A stretch of 27,834 nucleotides of DNA from DATDMG01 sp036518955. GTDB taxonomy: Bacteria; Actinomycetota; Actinomycetes; Actinomycetales; Kineosporiaceae. The DNA is taken from contig DATDMG010000025.1 of NCBI GenBank assembly GCA_036518955.1, forward strand, positions 1 to 27,834, read 5' to 3'. The notes under the pieces are model-generated. The model saw only the letters and a program-made list of their open reading frames with translations, was not told where the DNA came from and did not search any database. The translations under genes and the position numbers were made by a program. Position 1 is the stretch's first letter, and each line of letters opens with the position of its first letter. This document shows positions 7,146-14,727 of this stretch, piece after piece.

Positions 7146-8805
7146 GCCCGGACCCGGCCGGCCTGGAGACCCCGGTCGCCTGCTCGGCGACGTCCAGCGG
7201 GACGGACGTACCCGACTCCGGGTCGTAGACGTCGTCCCCGCCGGTGTCGCGCGGGGGCAACCGCAGCGCGGCAAAGGCCAAGCAGGTCAGGGCCGCGATG
7301 ACGTACCCGAGCGCGACCTGCTTGTTGGCCGCCCAGGCGACCTCCGGCGCGTGGATCAGCCCGATCCACGACAGCACCGCACCGACGCCCGCGAAGATCG
7401 ACGCCTCGACGAACCGCCGGTCGATGATGAACGCCACGATCGCGCCGAGCAGCAGGCCGGCCAGGATCGCTCCCTGGCCGAGGATCATCAGCCCCTGGTA
7501 CACGACGCCGGCGCCTAGGATCTTGTCGTATCCGACCTGGGCGGCCGACGTCCCGGCAGCCGCCAGCACGTTGTCCATCAGGCCGGTGGCCCACGAGGCG
7601 ATGTTCGGGATGAGCGCCGCGACCACGGCCGCGGCATGGATCCGTGGCACCGCCTGGAAGGCCTGGGCGCCGATCATGAGGCCGATGTACAGCAGGATCG
7701 GCACGATCGCGGGCATCGGGAGCAACGTTCCGAGCAGCCCGAACAAACCGAGGAAGCACATCAGTGCGATGACCACGCCGGTGGCGAGCGAGTAGCCGCT
7801 GCGGCCGCCGGCGTCCTTCCAGCCGGGGTGACCGATGTAGACGGCGGGCGGGAAGGGCGACCCGAACGCCGAGCCGACGACCGCGCCGGTGCCGTCCGCG
7901 AGCAGCACGCTGCGCAGGTTGTAGCTGTCCCCGGCGGCGGCCGCGCTCTCCACGTTCGTCATCGCCTCGGTGAAGTTGTAGACGCCGAGCGGGATCGCGG
8001 TGGCGAGCAGCGGTGCCACGTTCCGCAGGCCGTCGACGAGCAGGCCCAGCTTCACGTGCGGGAACGCCAGGGCGACGTCCTTGGCGGCCGCCGACACGTC
8101 GGGCGCGGACATGTACCCGCCGATCCAGGCGATCGCCGTCCCGACCAGGAGCGCGGCCAACCCGATCGGGATGCCGCCGGGCAGGCGCACCCCGGCCAGG
8201 AACCCGGCCAGGATGATGACGAGCACCGGCAACGCGATCCACGCCGCCTCCCACATCTGGGCCGCCGGCCGCATCGAGATGAAGGCCACCGAGATGCCCG
8301 CCAGGGTGCCGAGCAGGGCCGCCCGCGGCGCGTACCGGCGGATCGTCGGGCCGACGAAGGCGCCGATCAGGACGATGACGCCGATGATGAACGCCCAGGC
8401 GACGCCGGCCTGCCAGGCCCGGATCGGGTCCTTCGTCTTCAGGTAGATCGGCAGCATGATGACGAAGACCACGATGAACATGTGCGGCACGCTGGGCCCG
8501 TAGGGCATGGCGGTGACGTTGGCGCGGCCCTCCCGGCGGGCCAGCCGGCGCGCCAGGACGGTGTAGTAGACGTTCCCGATGATCAGCGCCACGCCGAGGG
8601 CGGGCAGGATGGTGCCGAGCACCTCCCCCGCCGGGAGCTTGACCACCCCGATGCACAGGCCGGTCAGCACGAGGACGTTGACGAGCACGTTGAAGCCGAG
8701 GCCGAAGAAGGCGTTGAGGTCGCCCCGCACCCAGTAGGGCAGGTTCGGCGGCTGGGCGGATCCGGTCGAGGCGGCGGACGGAGCAGGTGCGGTGCCGGCG
8801 GACAT
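7129..8805 (-). CDS. NCS2-type xanthine/uracil-family permease
   Basis: A 558-residue membrane transporter with about 12-14 hydrophobic segments. After a short polar N-terminus it reads YWVRGDLNAFFGLGFNVLVN, then MPYGPSVPHMFIVVFVIM in the first discontinuous helix region, and later PLGVYNFTEAMTNVESAAAAG followed by FGSPFPPAVYIGHPGWKD, a layout of the NCS2/AzgA nucleobase permease superfamily. These proteins import purines, pyrimidines or related ureides with protons across the plasma membrane. Lying directly after two biuret-hydrolase-type enzymes, its cargo may be a ureide such as biuret, triuret or a purine-degradation product; this is inference. ATG 8805 has a GAGGAG ribosome site. An 86-base gap with unusual short repeats separates it from the preceding gene. 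The 3' end overlaps the AtzH-like start. Confidence 0.88.
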   Translation of the reverse strand: MSAGTAPAPSAASTGSAQPPNLPYWVRGDLNAFFGLGFNVLVNVLVLTGLCIGVVKLPAGEVLGTILPALGVALIIGNVYYTVLARRLARREGRANVTAMPYGPSVPHMFIVVFVIMLPIYLKTKDPIRAWQAGVAWAFIIGVIVLIGAFVGPTIRRYAPRAALLGTLAGISVAFISMRPAAQMWEAAWIALPVLVIILAGFLAGVRLPGGIPIGLAALLVGTAIAWIGGYMSAPDVSAAAKDVALAFPHVKLGLLVDGLRNVAPLLATAIPLGVYNFTEAMTNVESAAAAGDSYNLRSVLLADGTGAVVGSAFGSPFPPAVYIGHPGWKDAGGRSGYSLATGVVIALMCFLGLFGLLGTLLPMPAIVPILLYIGLMIGAQAFQAVPRIHAAAVVAALIPNIASWATGLMDNVLAAAGTSAAQVGYDKILGAGVVYQGLMILGQGAILAGLLLGAIVAFIIDRRFVEASIFAGVGAVLSWIGLIHAPEVAWAANKQVALGYVIAALTCLAFAALRLPPRDTGGDDVYDPESGTSVPLDVAEQATGVSRPAGSGHATTG

Positions 8806-8808
8806 GGC

Positions 8809-8837
8809 GGCTCCTCGGGGACGGGTGGCTCCTCGGG
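8809..8837 (-). repeat. Duplicated ribosome-site segment ahead of permease
   Basis: On the plus strand an 11-base unit, ggctcctcggg, occurs at 8809-8819 and again at 8827-8837. On the coding strand each copy contains GAGGAG, so the permease has two identical Shine-Dalgarno-like sites 18 bases apart; only the nearer is well spaced for ATG 8805. Confidence 0.6.
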
Positions 8838-8862
8838 CGGTGCGGTCGGAGTGCGGTGCTCG

Positions 8863-8906
8863 TCAACTCGGGCAGCTCAACTCGGGGCAGCTCACCTCCG
8901 GGCAGC
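8863..8906. repeat. Three tandem about 15-base repeats across a gene junction
   Basis: Three adjacent copies are visible on the plus strand: tcaactcgggcagc (8863-8876), tcaactcggggcagc (8877-8891) and the degenerate tcacctccgggcagc (8892-8906). The third copy contains the stop codon of the second hydrolase gene (tca at 8892-8894), so the array extends from the coding end into the leader of the permease. Confidence 0.75.
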
Positions 8907-9593
8907 GGCGGGCGCGAGCGCGGCGAGCAGGGCGGACGACGGCGCGGTCCAGCCGAAGATGCCGCCCTGGGCAGCGACCATCTTGAGGCCGACCCGCTGG
9001 AACTCCGGAAAGTACGAGCCGACGCAGTCGGACAGCACCAGGCAGTCGAACCCGCGGTCGTTGGCCTCTCGCACGGTGGTGTGCACGCACACCTCGGTGG
9101 TGACGCCGGTGACCACCAGCCGCTCGATCCCGTGCGCCATGAGGATCTCGAGCAGGTCCGTGGCGTAGAAGGCGCCCTTGCCGGGCTTGTCCACCACCGG
9201 CTCGCCCGGCAGCGGGGCGAGGGAGTCGACGATGTCGTGGCCGTACTCGCCCCGGACCAGGATGCGCCCATAGGGCCCGGGATCGCCGATCCGCTGGGAG
9301 GGCTTGCCACGGCGGAGCTTGGCCGGCGGGCAGTCGGACAGGTCGGGCAGGTGGCCCTCCCGGGTGTGGACGACGAACATCCCCGCCGCCCGGACCGCCG
9401 GGAGCACCTGCTCCAGCGCGGTGACCGCACCCGCGAGCTGGGCGACGTCATTGCCGAGGCTCTCCCCGAACCCTCCGGGCAGCAGGAAGTCGCGCTGCAT
9501 GTCGATCACCAGGAACGCGGTGGTGGCCGGGTCGAACTCGAATGCGTACGGCTCCGCCCCGACGACGCGGACCGCGACGCCCGGTGTGATCAT
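8892..9593 (-). CDS. Isochorismatase-like cysteine hydrolase (BiuH paralogue; possible triuret hydrolase)
   Basis: A 233-residue cysteine hydrolase of the isochorismatase-like superfamily. The triad residues are visible: Asp31 in VIDMQRDF, lysine in VVDKPGKGAFYAT, and Cys169 in TGVTTEVCVHTTVREAND, followed by the conserved glutamine in AAQGGIFGW. It is clearly paralogous to the biuH product ahead of it but differs around LVLSDCVGSYFPEF, where BiuH has a CTGATD-type loop, so its substrate is probably different. Known relatives include triuret hydrolase (TrtA), whose product decarboxylates to biuret; that would place this enzyme one step before BiuH. This is inference from fold, paralogy and pairing. 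Start ATG 9593 overlaps the biuH stop as ATGA, showing strict translational coupling. Confidence 0.8.
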   Translation of the reverse strand: MITPGVAVRVVGAEPYAFEFDPATTAFLVIDMQRDFLLPGGFGESLGNDVAQLAGAVTALEQVLPAVRAAGMFVVHTREGHLPDLSDCPPAKLRRGKPSQRIGDPGPYGRILVRGEYGHDIVDSLAPLPGEPVVDKPGKGAFYATDLLEILMAHGIERLVVTGVTTEVCVHTTVREANDRGFDCLVLSDCVGSYFPEFQRVGLKMVAAQGGIFGWTAPSSALLAALAPAAARR

Positions 9594-10336
9594 GATCTCA
9601 CCTGGGCCGGGTCGGGGACGGCGGTCGCGTCGATGACGTCCTGGGAGGTGGCGACGCAACCGAAGACACCACCCTGCATGGTGACCATCTTCAGCGCCGC
9701 GTGGTGGTTGTCGAGGTCCGTCGCGCCGGTGCAATCGGCGAGGATCAGGCACTCCAGGCCACGGTCGTTCGCCTCGCGCATCGTGGTGTGGACGCACACG
9801 TCGGTGGTGATCCCGGTGAGGATCAGGTGGCTGATCCCGCGGGCACGCAGCACGAGGTCGAGATTCGTGGCGTAGAACGCCCCCTTCCCGGGCTTGTCGA
9901 TCAGGACCTCGCCGGCGATGGGTTCGACCTCCGGCACGATCTGCCAGCCCGGCTCCCCGTGGACCAGGATGCGGCCCGCCGGGCCGCAGGAGCCGATCTC
10001 GGCGCCGATGAGCTGGGAGCGGAAGCGCTTGTTGGCCGGGAGGTCCGACAGGTCCGGCGCGTGCCCCTCGCGGGTGTGGACGACGAGCATCCCGACGCTG
10101 CGGGCGTGCTTCAGCAGACGGGCGGTCGGTTCCAGCCCCGCCCGGGTGAGGCCGATGTCGTAGCCCATCCGGTCGACGTAGCCGCCAGGACCGCAGAAGT
10201 CCACCTGCCAGTCGATGCAGAGCAGGGCCACCCGGTCGACCGACACACTGCCGTCGTACGGCCAGGGGTAGGGGTTCGCCGCCACCGGCCCGATCCTCGA
10301 CCGGGCGGGTGCGGCGACAGGAACCATGGTCGTCAT
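9590..10336 (-). CDS. biuH: Biuret amidohydrolase
   Basis: A 248-residue isochorismatase-like cysteine hydrolase. Beyond the superfamily fold it carries segments I recognise from biuret hydrolase: NPYPWPYDG near residue 21, DFCGPGGYVDRMGYDI, HTREGHAPDLSDLPANKR, GRILVHGEPGWQIVPE and MVTMQGGVFG. Triad candidates are Asp42 (CIDWQVDF), lysine in LIDKPGKGAFYAT, and Cys181 in TGITTDVCVHTTMREAND; the glutamine in MQGG is the usual substrate-amide contact. The enzyme converts biuret to allophanate and ammonia in the cytoplasm, feeding allophanate hydrolase, which is not in this window. ATG 10336 is chosen because AGGAGGAGG lies directly upstream; the ATG three codons later is worse spaced. It is the first gene of a minus-strand operon with the hydrolase, permease and AtzH-like genes. 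Confidence 0.88.
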   Translation of the reverse strand: MTTMVPVAAPARSRIGPVAANPYPWPYDGSVSVDRVALLCIDWQVDFCGPGGYVDRMGYDIGLTRAGLEPTARLLKHARSVGMLVVHTREGHAPDLSDLPANKRFRSQLIGAEIGSCGPAGRILVHGEPGWQIVPEVEPIAGEVLIDKPGKGAFYATNLDLVLRARGISHLILTGITTDVCVHTTMREANDRGLECLILADCTGATDLDNHHAALKMVTMQGGVFGCVATSQDVIDATAVPDPAQVRS

Positions 10337-10428
10337 TCCTCCTCCTGCGGGACCGGGCCCCCTTCCGCGGGGGGCTGGGACGCCAGGTGCGCCGCCGTGC
10401 CCACCCCGGACGGGGTGATCTACGGCAT

Positions 10429-10440
10429 ACAGTCGACTGT
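10429..10440. promoter_or_regulatory. 12-base perfect palindrome, candidate GntR operator
   Basis: ACAGTCGACTGT at 10429-10440 is fully self-complementary and lies 93 bases ahead of the biuH start, in the only sizeable gap of the cluster and directly downstream of the GntR regulator gene. FadR-subfamily regulators bind short palindromes of this size, so it is the best operator candidate for the cluster. Confidence 0.5.
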
Positions 10441-10560
10441 CGGGGATCCGTGTATCGACGTCCTGCTCGCTCATGTTACGAACGCGTGACACCGTGACCG
10501 CGGAGCGGAGTCCCCGACCACCCGCCCGAGGAGAGCACTCTCCGTACCGGTGGCGTCGAG

Positions 10561-11208
10561 CTAGAGGAAGGCTCGCGCGCCGTGCCGCTCGAGCGCCGCC
10601 AGGACGACACCCGCGTCGTCGCTCTCGAGCGCGGCGAGGAGCACCTCGTGGCGCTGCACGCCGTCCATCGGAGCCCGGACCGCAGCCTCCCGGCGCAGGT
10701 TCACGGCCATGTGGAGCTGGAGGCGGACCAGGATCGAGGCATAGGTCATCAGCAGGTGCCGGTGGTCCGCGAGCGCGACCACCTCGGCATGGAACCGCCG
10801 GTGCGCCTCCGCCCGGCGGTAGGCGTCACCCGAGCGAGCGGCGACGCGCATCTCCTCCAGTTCGGCCCGGACGCCGTCCAGGTGACGCTCCTTGAGCGGC
10901 AGGGCGAGCTGGACGGCGTGACGTTCGAGCAGGTCACGGACGTCGAAGAGCTCCTCGACATCACGGGGCGAGAGCGTCGCCACCCGAACGCCGCGGCGCG
11001 GCAGGTGCTCGACCAGTCCCTGCTCGCCGAGGTGGCGAAGGGCCTCCCGGAGGGGCGCCCGGCTGATCCCGAGACGGGTGCAGACCTGGCCTTCGACCAA
11101 GCGCGACCCGGGGGACAGCTCCCCGCTGAGGATCTCGTGCCGAAGCCGGTCGGTGGCCAGCTCCACCAGGCTCGGGGAGCCCAGCTCCCCCGACCGCGCC
11201 ACCGACAT
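10561..11208 (-). CDS. GntR-family (FadR/FCD-type) transcriptional regulator
   Basis: A 215-residue regulator. The N-terminal winged helix-turn-helix runs from VELATDRLRHEILSGELSPG through RLGISRAPLREALRHLGEQG to RRGVRVATLS, the typical GntR pattern. The C-terminal half is an all-helical FCD ligand-binding domain, with VEELFDVRDLLERHAV and a HRRFHAEVVALADHRHL segment containing the histidines that often hold a metal ion in this subfamily. It precedes and is co-oriented with the biuret-hydrolase operon, separated by 224 bases containing a 12-base palindrome, so it probably controls that operon in response to a ureide or intermediate. ATG 11208 has a purine-rich ribosome site (GGGGAGGGGG) upstream. 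Repressor versus activator cannot be told. Confidence 0.9.
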   Translation of the reverse strand: MSVARSGELGSPSLVELATDRLRHEILSGELSPGSRLVEGQVCTRLGISRAPLREALRHLGEQGLVEHLPRRGVRVATLSPRDVEELFDVRDLLERHAVQLALPLKERHLDGVRAELEEMRVAARSGDAYRRAEAHRRFHAEVVALADHRHLLMTYASILVRLQLHMAVNLRREAAVRAPMDGVQRHEVLLAALESDDAGVVLAALERHGARAFL

Positions 11209-11822
11209 CGTCGGATCCCCCTCCCCTCGCGGCAGGCGGCAACCCACCGCCCCCATGGTGCACCATCCCCCCTCCCGGCCCGCGATCGCGCTCTCCGTCC
11301 CGATGTCCCGGCCGAGATCGGCGGCTGTCCTGTCGTACCTGAACGACCGTGCGCCTCGCGCTGCGCAGACAGGCGTCACCGTCAAGGCGACCTGGACATC
11401 TGCAACCGCTGTGGGGCGGCGGACAGTGCATCGCGCAGACGCACTTCTGGCGGTCGCGGTCCACCTGCCCATCAACAGTCTCCGGATCAGTGCACGCCGG
11501 GGATGACGCCGGTGACCCATGGCCTGGCCTCCGCGCACATGGGCACCCCGAGCTACGTCGTCCGGTTTCCCGCTCTTCGCGTTTCCCGGCACCCTCAGGG
11601 GCCGAGGACGCGGGTCCCGGGGGGGCGCACTCGTACGCTCACTCCCGTGGCGACGATCACTCTCGCCCCTGGCGGCGCCGCGCCGGGCCGGGGATTGCGC
11701 CGAGCGCGCGCTACCAGGGTCCGCTCGCCTCGGACTTTCGTCCGTGCCCGTCGTCTCTCGTCCCTCGTCCCTCGTCCACAGGGCGACAGCCCCGGGGGCG
11801 ACATACCGGGACGTCTCAACCT
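11209..11822. other. Gene-poor 614-base interval between GntR gene and DUF6318 gene
   Basis: No convincing gene is seen on either strand. The interval holds the divergent leaders of the GntR gene (minus) and the lipoprotein gene (plus). A GTG-started open frame from about 11648 with C/G-rich third positions loses gene-like character after some 20 codons, giving way to a simple CTCGTCC repeat near 11757-11775, and may be a truncated gene start. I see no clear promoter, terminator or RNA. Confidence 0.4.
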
Positions 11823-12473
11823 ATGGTGTTGACCATGGGCGCTCGATCACGAAGCCGACGACCACCAGCATCACTACGGAGGCGCGCGTGGCGCCTCGCG
11901 GTCGCCGCGGTCGCCACCCTCACCGCCTGCTCGTCATCGTCGAGCGGCGGCACACCCTCGGCGCCCACATCCCCGCCGACCGCAGGGTCGACGTCCGCAT
12001 CGGGGTCGACGTCCGCATCGGCGTCCGCCTCAGCAAGGCCGCCCGCGCTGCCCGATACCGCCCGTCAACCGACCCGCCCCGGCGCCGAAGCCTTCTTCCG
12101 CTACTTTATCGACGTGTACACATACACGTATCAGTCCCAGGACACAAGCATTCTGCGCAGCATCAGCGACAGCGACTGCAAGTTCTGCAGCAACACCATC
12201 GACAATGCCTTACGGGCGCATACCCAAAGGCGGCGGACCACAGGAGGAAACGCAACGGTTGTCGAAGTTACAGCTGCACCTGGAGACCCAGCAGACGGCC
12301 TTCTTGTGAATGCTGTCGTGAACCAGATGGAAGTGAGGGTTATCGATCAAGAGGGTGCCGTCGTCGACTCGGCACCAGCAGATCCAAAGATCAGGATGGA
12401 CGCTGCGGTTCGCTGGAAGTCTGGGGCCTGGCAAATACGAGGGTTGCATGTCTTCGAGGCGAAGCCCTCGTGA
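11823..12473 (+). CDS. DUF6318-type secreted lipoprotein
   Basis: A 216-residue lipoprotein precursor. It has a twin-basic N-terminus, the hydrophobic stretch AVAAVATL and a lipobox LTAC with the lipidated cysteine at residue 36 from the first ATG (32 from the second, at 11835). A long Ser/Thr/Ala/Pro linker follows, then a folded domain beginning RPGAEAFFRYFIDVYTYTYQSQD with a Cys pair in SDCKFCSNTI, matching the actinobacterial DUF6318 family of unknown function. The product should be anchored outside the membrane. There is an in-frame TTA leucine codon at 12210-12212, rare in such GC-rich genomes. The next gene overlaps its stop codon, so the two are co-translated. Neither candidate start has a good ribosome site. 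Confidence 0.8.
   Translation: MVLTMGARSRSRRPPASLRRRAWRLAVAAVATLTACSSSSSGGTPSAPTSPPTAGSTSASGSTSASASASARPPALPDTARQPTRPGAEAFFRYFIDVYTYTYQSQDTSILRSISDSDCKFCSNTIDNALRAHTQRRRTTGGNATVVEVTAAPGDPADGLLVNAVVNQMEVRVIDQEGAVVDSAPADPKIRMDAAVRWKSGAWQIRGLHVFEAKPS
11985..12020 (+). repeat. Perfect 18-base tandem duplication in lipoprotein linker
   Basis: The unit gggtcgacgtccgcatcg occurs at 11985-12002 and again immediately at 12003-12020, encoding GSTSAS twice in the flexible Ser/Thr/Ala linker after the lipobox. Such repeats commonly change copy number by slippage and would alter linker length only. Confidence 0.85.
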
Positions 12474-13375
12474 TAGCGGCAATGAAAGCGCTGGTTTCCT
12501 TAACTATGCCTCTAGTCATCTCAACAGGAATCCTCCAGGATGCCCAGGGGGGTAGTGACAGCGGCCCCGGAAACTCTAGCTTTCATGCAAACCAAGGTGA
12601 AGGTGAGACCGACATCCTGGGGAGAACCTGGCAACCCAAAGCTGAGGGAAATGAATCAGCAACAAAATCAACAAGGGCGCCGACCCAACGATCCGACAAC
12701 CCCCTGCTCGAGAGGAGGTTGGTGCCGGCTTGTCCGGGGAACACGCCGGAGACTGGGGGTGCGGACGGTCAGCTGTGCGCGGCTGCGCGGCAGTTCTGCG
12801 CTACCACTGGGGGTGACGGCACGTCCTTCTGGTTGTTCACCCGGCCGGTCGGGCAGGCTGCGGGATGGCGATTGGCGGGGCAGGAATGCTTGTCGCCGCA
12901 AGAGGCCGCCACGGCGGCAGCGGCGCCGGTACCGGTGGTGACCGCAGAGGACTTCCGCAGGCTTCCCTTGCCCGCAGGGGTCATCCACATCCAGCCGGGT
13001 AACGGACGGGCTCTGATCAACGTCCCGACGAACGTCTACCTCGATGCCTCCGCTCGGATCCTGCCCACCGTGATCCTGGGGCAGGCCGTCAGGGTCAGGG
13101 CAACACCTGTGCAGTATCGCTGGTCCTTCGGCGACGGGTCCTGGCTCCAGACCACCGACCCCGGAGCCGCCTATCCCAACCTTCGCACCACGCATACCTA
13201 CGCCACCACGGGCGTGATGCCGATCGGGCTGACCACGGTCTACCATGGCGAATACTCCGTCGCCGACGGCGCCTGGCTGCCCATTGACGGCACCGCCCAG
13301 GTCACCACCCCACCCGTGCCCCTCACCGTCGTCGCCGCCCGCGCGGAACTCGTCGATGCCGCACTGCCGACCTGA
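12470..13375 (+). CDS. Secreted PKD-domain protein
   Basis: About 301 residues. The N-terminus (AAMKALVSLTMPLVISTG) looks like a signal peptide; the mature part begins with a polar, low-complexity region of lower GC, then a Cys-containing region (PACPGN, GQLCAAARQFCATTGG), and a PKD-like beta-sandwich with WSFGDG at residues 218-223 and a later RTTHTYATTG. PKD folds in secreted bacterial proteins usually mediate protein or carbohydrate contact. GTG 12470 overlaps the upstream TGA as GTGA, arguing for coupling with the DUF6318 gene; ATG 12482 is the alternative start. An in-frame TTA codon lies at 12500-12502, so both genes of the pair contain one. A joint cell-surface role is inferred; no enzymatic domain is visible. 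Confidence 0.78.
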   Translation: MIAAMKALVSLTMPLVISTGILQDAQGGSDSGPGNSSFHANQGEGETDILGRTWQPKAEGNESATKSTRAPTQRSDNPLLERRLVPACPGNTPETGGADGQLCAAARQFCATTGGDGTSFWLFTRPVGQAAGWRLAGQECLSPQEAATAAAAPVPVVTAEDFRRLPLPAGVIHIQPGNGRALINVPTNVYLDASARILPTVILGQAVRVRATPVQYRWSFGDGSWLQTTDPGAAYPNLRTTHTYATTGVMPIGLTTVYHGEYSVADGAWLPIDGTAQVTTPPVPLTVVAARAELVDAALPT

Positions 13376-13403
13376 CGCACCGTCGGACCGTTTTCCCGCC
13401 AAG

Positions 13404-14195
13404 TCATGGCCTCCTTCCGATCCCACCAAGCACCGGCACAGCGCGGCCGTGATGGCGAAGTCGACAGATGCCTGGCTTGACGATCTCCAGTCCCTCGAAC
13501 AGGCCGACGATCTGTTGGGTGGTCCGCGGGGTGAATGCACCGGCCTGGACACTGTAGCGAACTGCGGCCGCTCGGGTGGCCGAGCCCATGTCGTCGTCGT
13601 CCGCCACCACCTGGGAGATCATGAAGTAGGATCCGGACGCAAGGGCTTCCCGCAAAGTACGGAGGATGCGCTCGGGACGAAAGACATCCGAGATGAAATG
13701 AATGATCGCAGACAGGAGTACCGCCACCGGCCGGCCCAGATCGACAATCTCGGAATGCCGACGCACGTCGGCGAGGATTCCCATGGGGTCGCACAGGTCG
13801 CCCTCGAGCACGAGCACTCCCGGGTCGTCGGCCATCAACGCCCGAGCATGAGCCAGAACCACCGGATCGTGATCAACGTAGATGACACGGGCATGCTCGT
13901 TCACTCGCTGGGCGATCTGATGGACATTACCGGCCGTGGGCAATCCGGAACCGATGTCGATGAACTGGTCGATCCCTTGCCCCGCGAGCCAGAGCACCGA
14001 GTCACGAAGGTACGCGCGACTCGCGCGGGCGCCCATGACTGCCCACGGAGCAGTGAGAGCCACCTGATCGCCGACGTCCCGATCGCAGGCATAGTTGTCC
14101 TTGCCGCCAAGCCAGTAGTCGTAGATCCGAGCCGGGTTGGGTCGGGTCGGACCGTAAGGGATCTTTGGCCGGATCGACTCGTTCTCCTCCGACAT
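13404..14195 (-). CDS. SAM-dependent methyltransferase (Methyltransf_19/DUF574 type)
   Basis: A 263-residue protein with the hallmarks of the actinobacterial Methyltransf_19 family: the N-terminal signature ARIYDYWLGGKDNYACDRD, the SAM-binding motif I region QFIDIGSGLPTAGNVH, then RVIYVDHDPVVLAHARALM and the motif LVLEGDLCDP. The C-terminus ends with GLFEGLEIVKPGI, where many members have a conserved segment before a final tryptophan-rich tail. These proteins are very numerous in Streptomyces and relatives; their substrates are mostly unknown. ATG 14195 is preceded by GGAAG at moderate spacing. The gene is convergent with the PKD protein gene (28 bases between stops) and follows a small minus-strand gene, with which it may be co-transcribed. 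Confidence 0.92.
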   Translation of the reverse strand: MSEENESIRPKIPYGPTRPNPARIYDYWLGGKDNYACDRDVGDQVALTAPWAVMGARASRAYLRDSVLWLAGQGIDQFIDIGSGLPTAGNVHQIAQRVNEHARVIYVDHDPVVLAHARALMADDPGVLVLEGDLCDPMGILADVRRHSEIVDLGRPVAVLLSAIIHFISDVFRPERILRTLREALASGSYFMISQVVADDDDMGSATRAAAVRYSVQAGAFTPRTTQQIVGLFEGLEIVKPGICRLRHHGRAVPVLGGIGRRP

Positions 14196-14282
14196 TCGGT
14201 CTACTTCCGGAGTGTGACACGGGCCTGCCGCACGCACCTGGCCGGCAACAGCCCTGACGGGGCAGCCACGTACGACACCGGG

Positions 14283-14468
14283 TCAGCGCTCCCGTTCCGG
14301 AGCGGGCGAGATCGGGATCCGCGGTTCGAGCGAGGCGAACGGCTGCGGGTACAAGGGTGGCGGGTACGGCGGTGGTCCGGACCGCCGACCGCCGGTCCGC
14401 ACCATCACCTGATTCCAGCACCGGCGCACCACTCCAGCCACCCGGGCAGCTAGGTCACGACGTGGCAT
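14283..14468 (-). CDS. Small basic, proline-rich hypothetical protein
   Basis: A 61-residue protein that I do not recognise. It opens MPRRDLAARVAGVVRRCWNQ, a strongly basic amphipathic helix, and continues with a proline/tyrosine-rich stretch GPPPYPPPLYPQPF and a short tail. What supports it as a gene is an exceptionally strong ribosome site: on the coding strand GGAGGAGGAGT sits a few bases ahead of ATG 14468. It lies 87 bases upstream of the methyltransferase on the same strand. Function is unknown; a membrane-peripheral or protein-binding peptide would fit the composition. Confidence 0.55.
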   Translation of the reverse strand: MPRRDLAARVAGVVRRCWNQVMVRTGGRRSGPPPYPPPLYPQPFASLEPRIPISPAPERER

Positions 14469-14594
14469 GCAGACTCCTCCTCCGGTCCATGGGGGGCTCT
14501 CGGCCCGGCCCTCGACGGCCAGGAACGGGCCGCCGCTCCCTTCATTCCAAGGTTCGTATCCCATCGGGCGTACTACCAGGATACCGCATAATCG

Positions 14595-14609
14595 ATGTGG
14601 ATTCCACAT
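14595..14609. promoter_or_regulatory. Palindrome ATGTGGA-T-TCCACAT between divergent genes
   Basis: A perfect 7-base inverted repeat around one base, in the 259-base gap between the small minus-strand gene (start 14468) and the P450 gene (start 14728). TATCCT-like boxes face both ways nearby (14578-14583 reading minus; 14685-14690 reading plus), so this could be an operator shared by the divergent units. Which gene it controls is not known. Confidence 0.35.
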
Positions 14610-14727
14610 GTCGGCCACCATGACCAGCGGTCCCTGAGGTCGCCCATGGGACGCCCGAATGGGTTAGTTTGGGAGCGTTGCGCCGTATCCTCGAGCACAC
14701 AAGACCGTCAGCGAGATCGGGGGGCCG

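Noticed and set aside
6717..10336. Cyanuric acid (atrazine-type) degradation cluster
   Set aside because: AtzH-like and BiuH are present, but no AtzD-type ring hydrolase, AtzE/G or allophanate hydrolase is in the window.
11648..11832. GTG-started frame VATITLAPGGAAPGRG before the lipoprotein gene
   Set aside because: Not recognisable as a family member and quickly becomes an Arg-rich, repeat-derived sequence; at most a truncated gene start.
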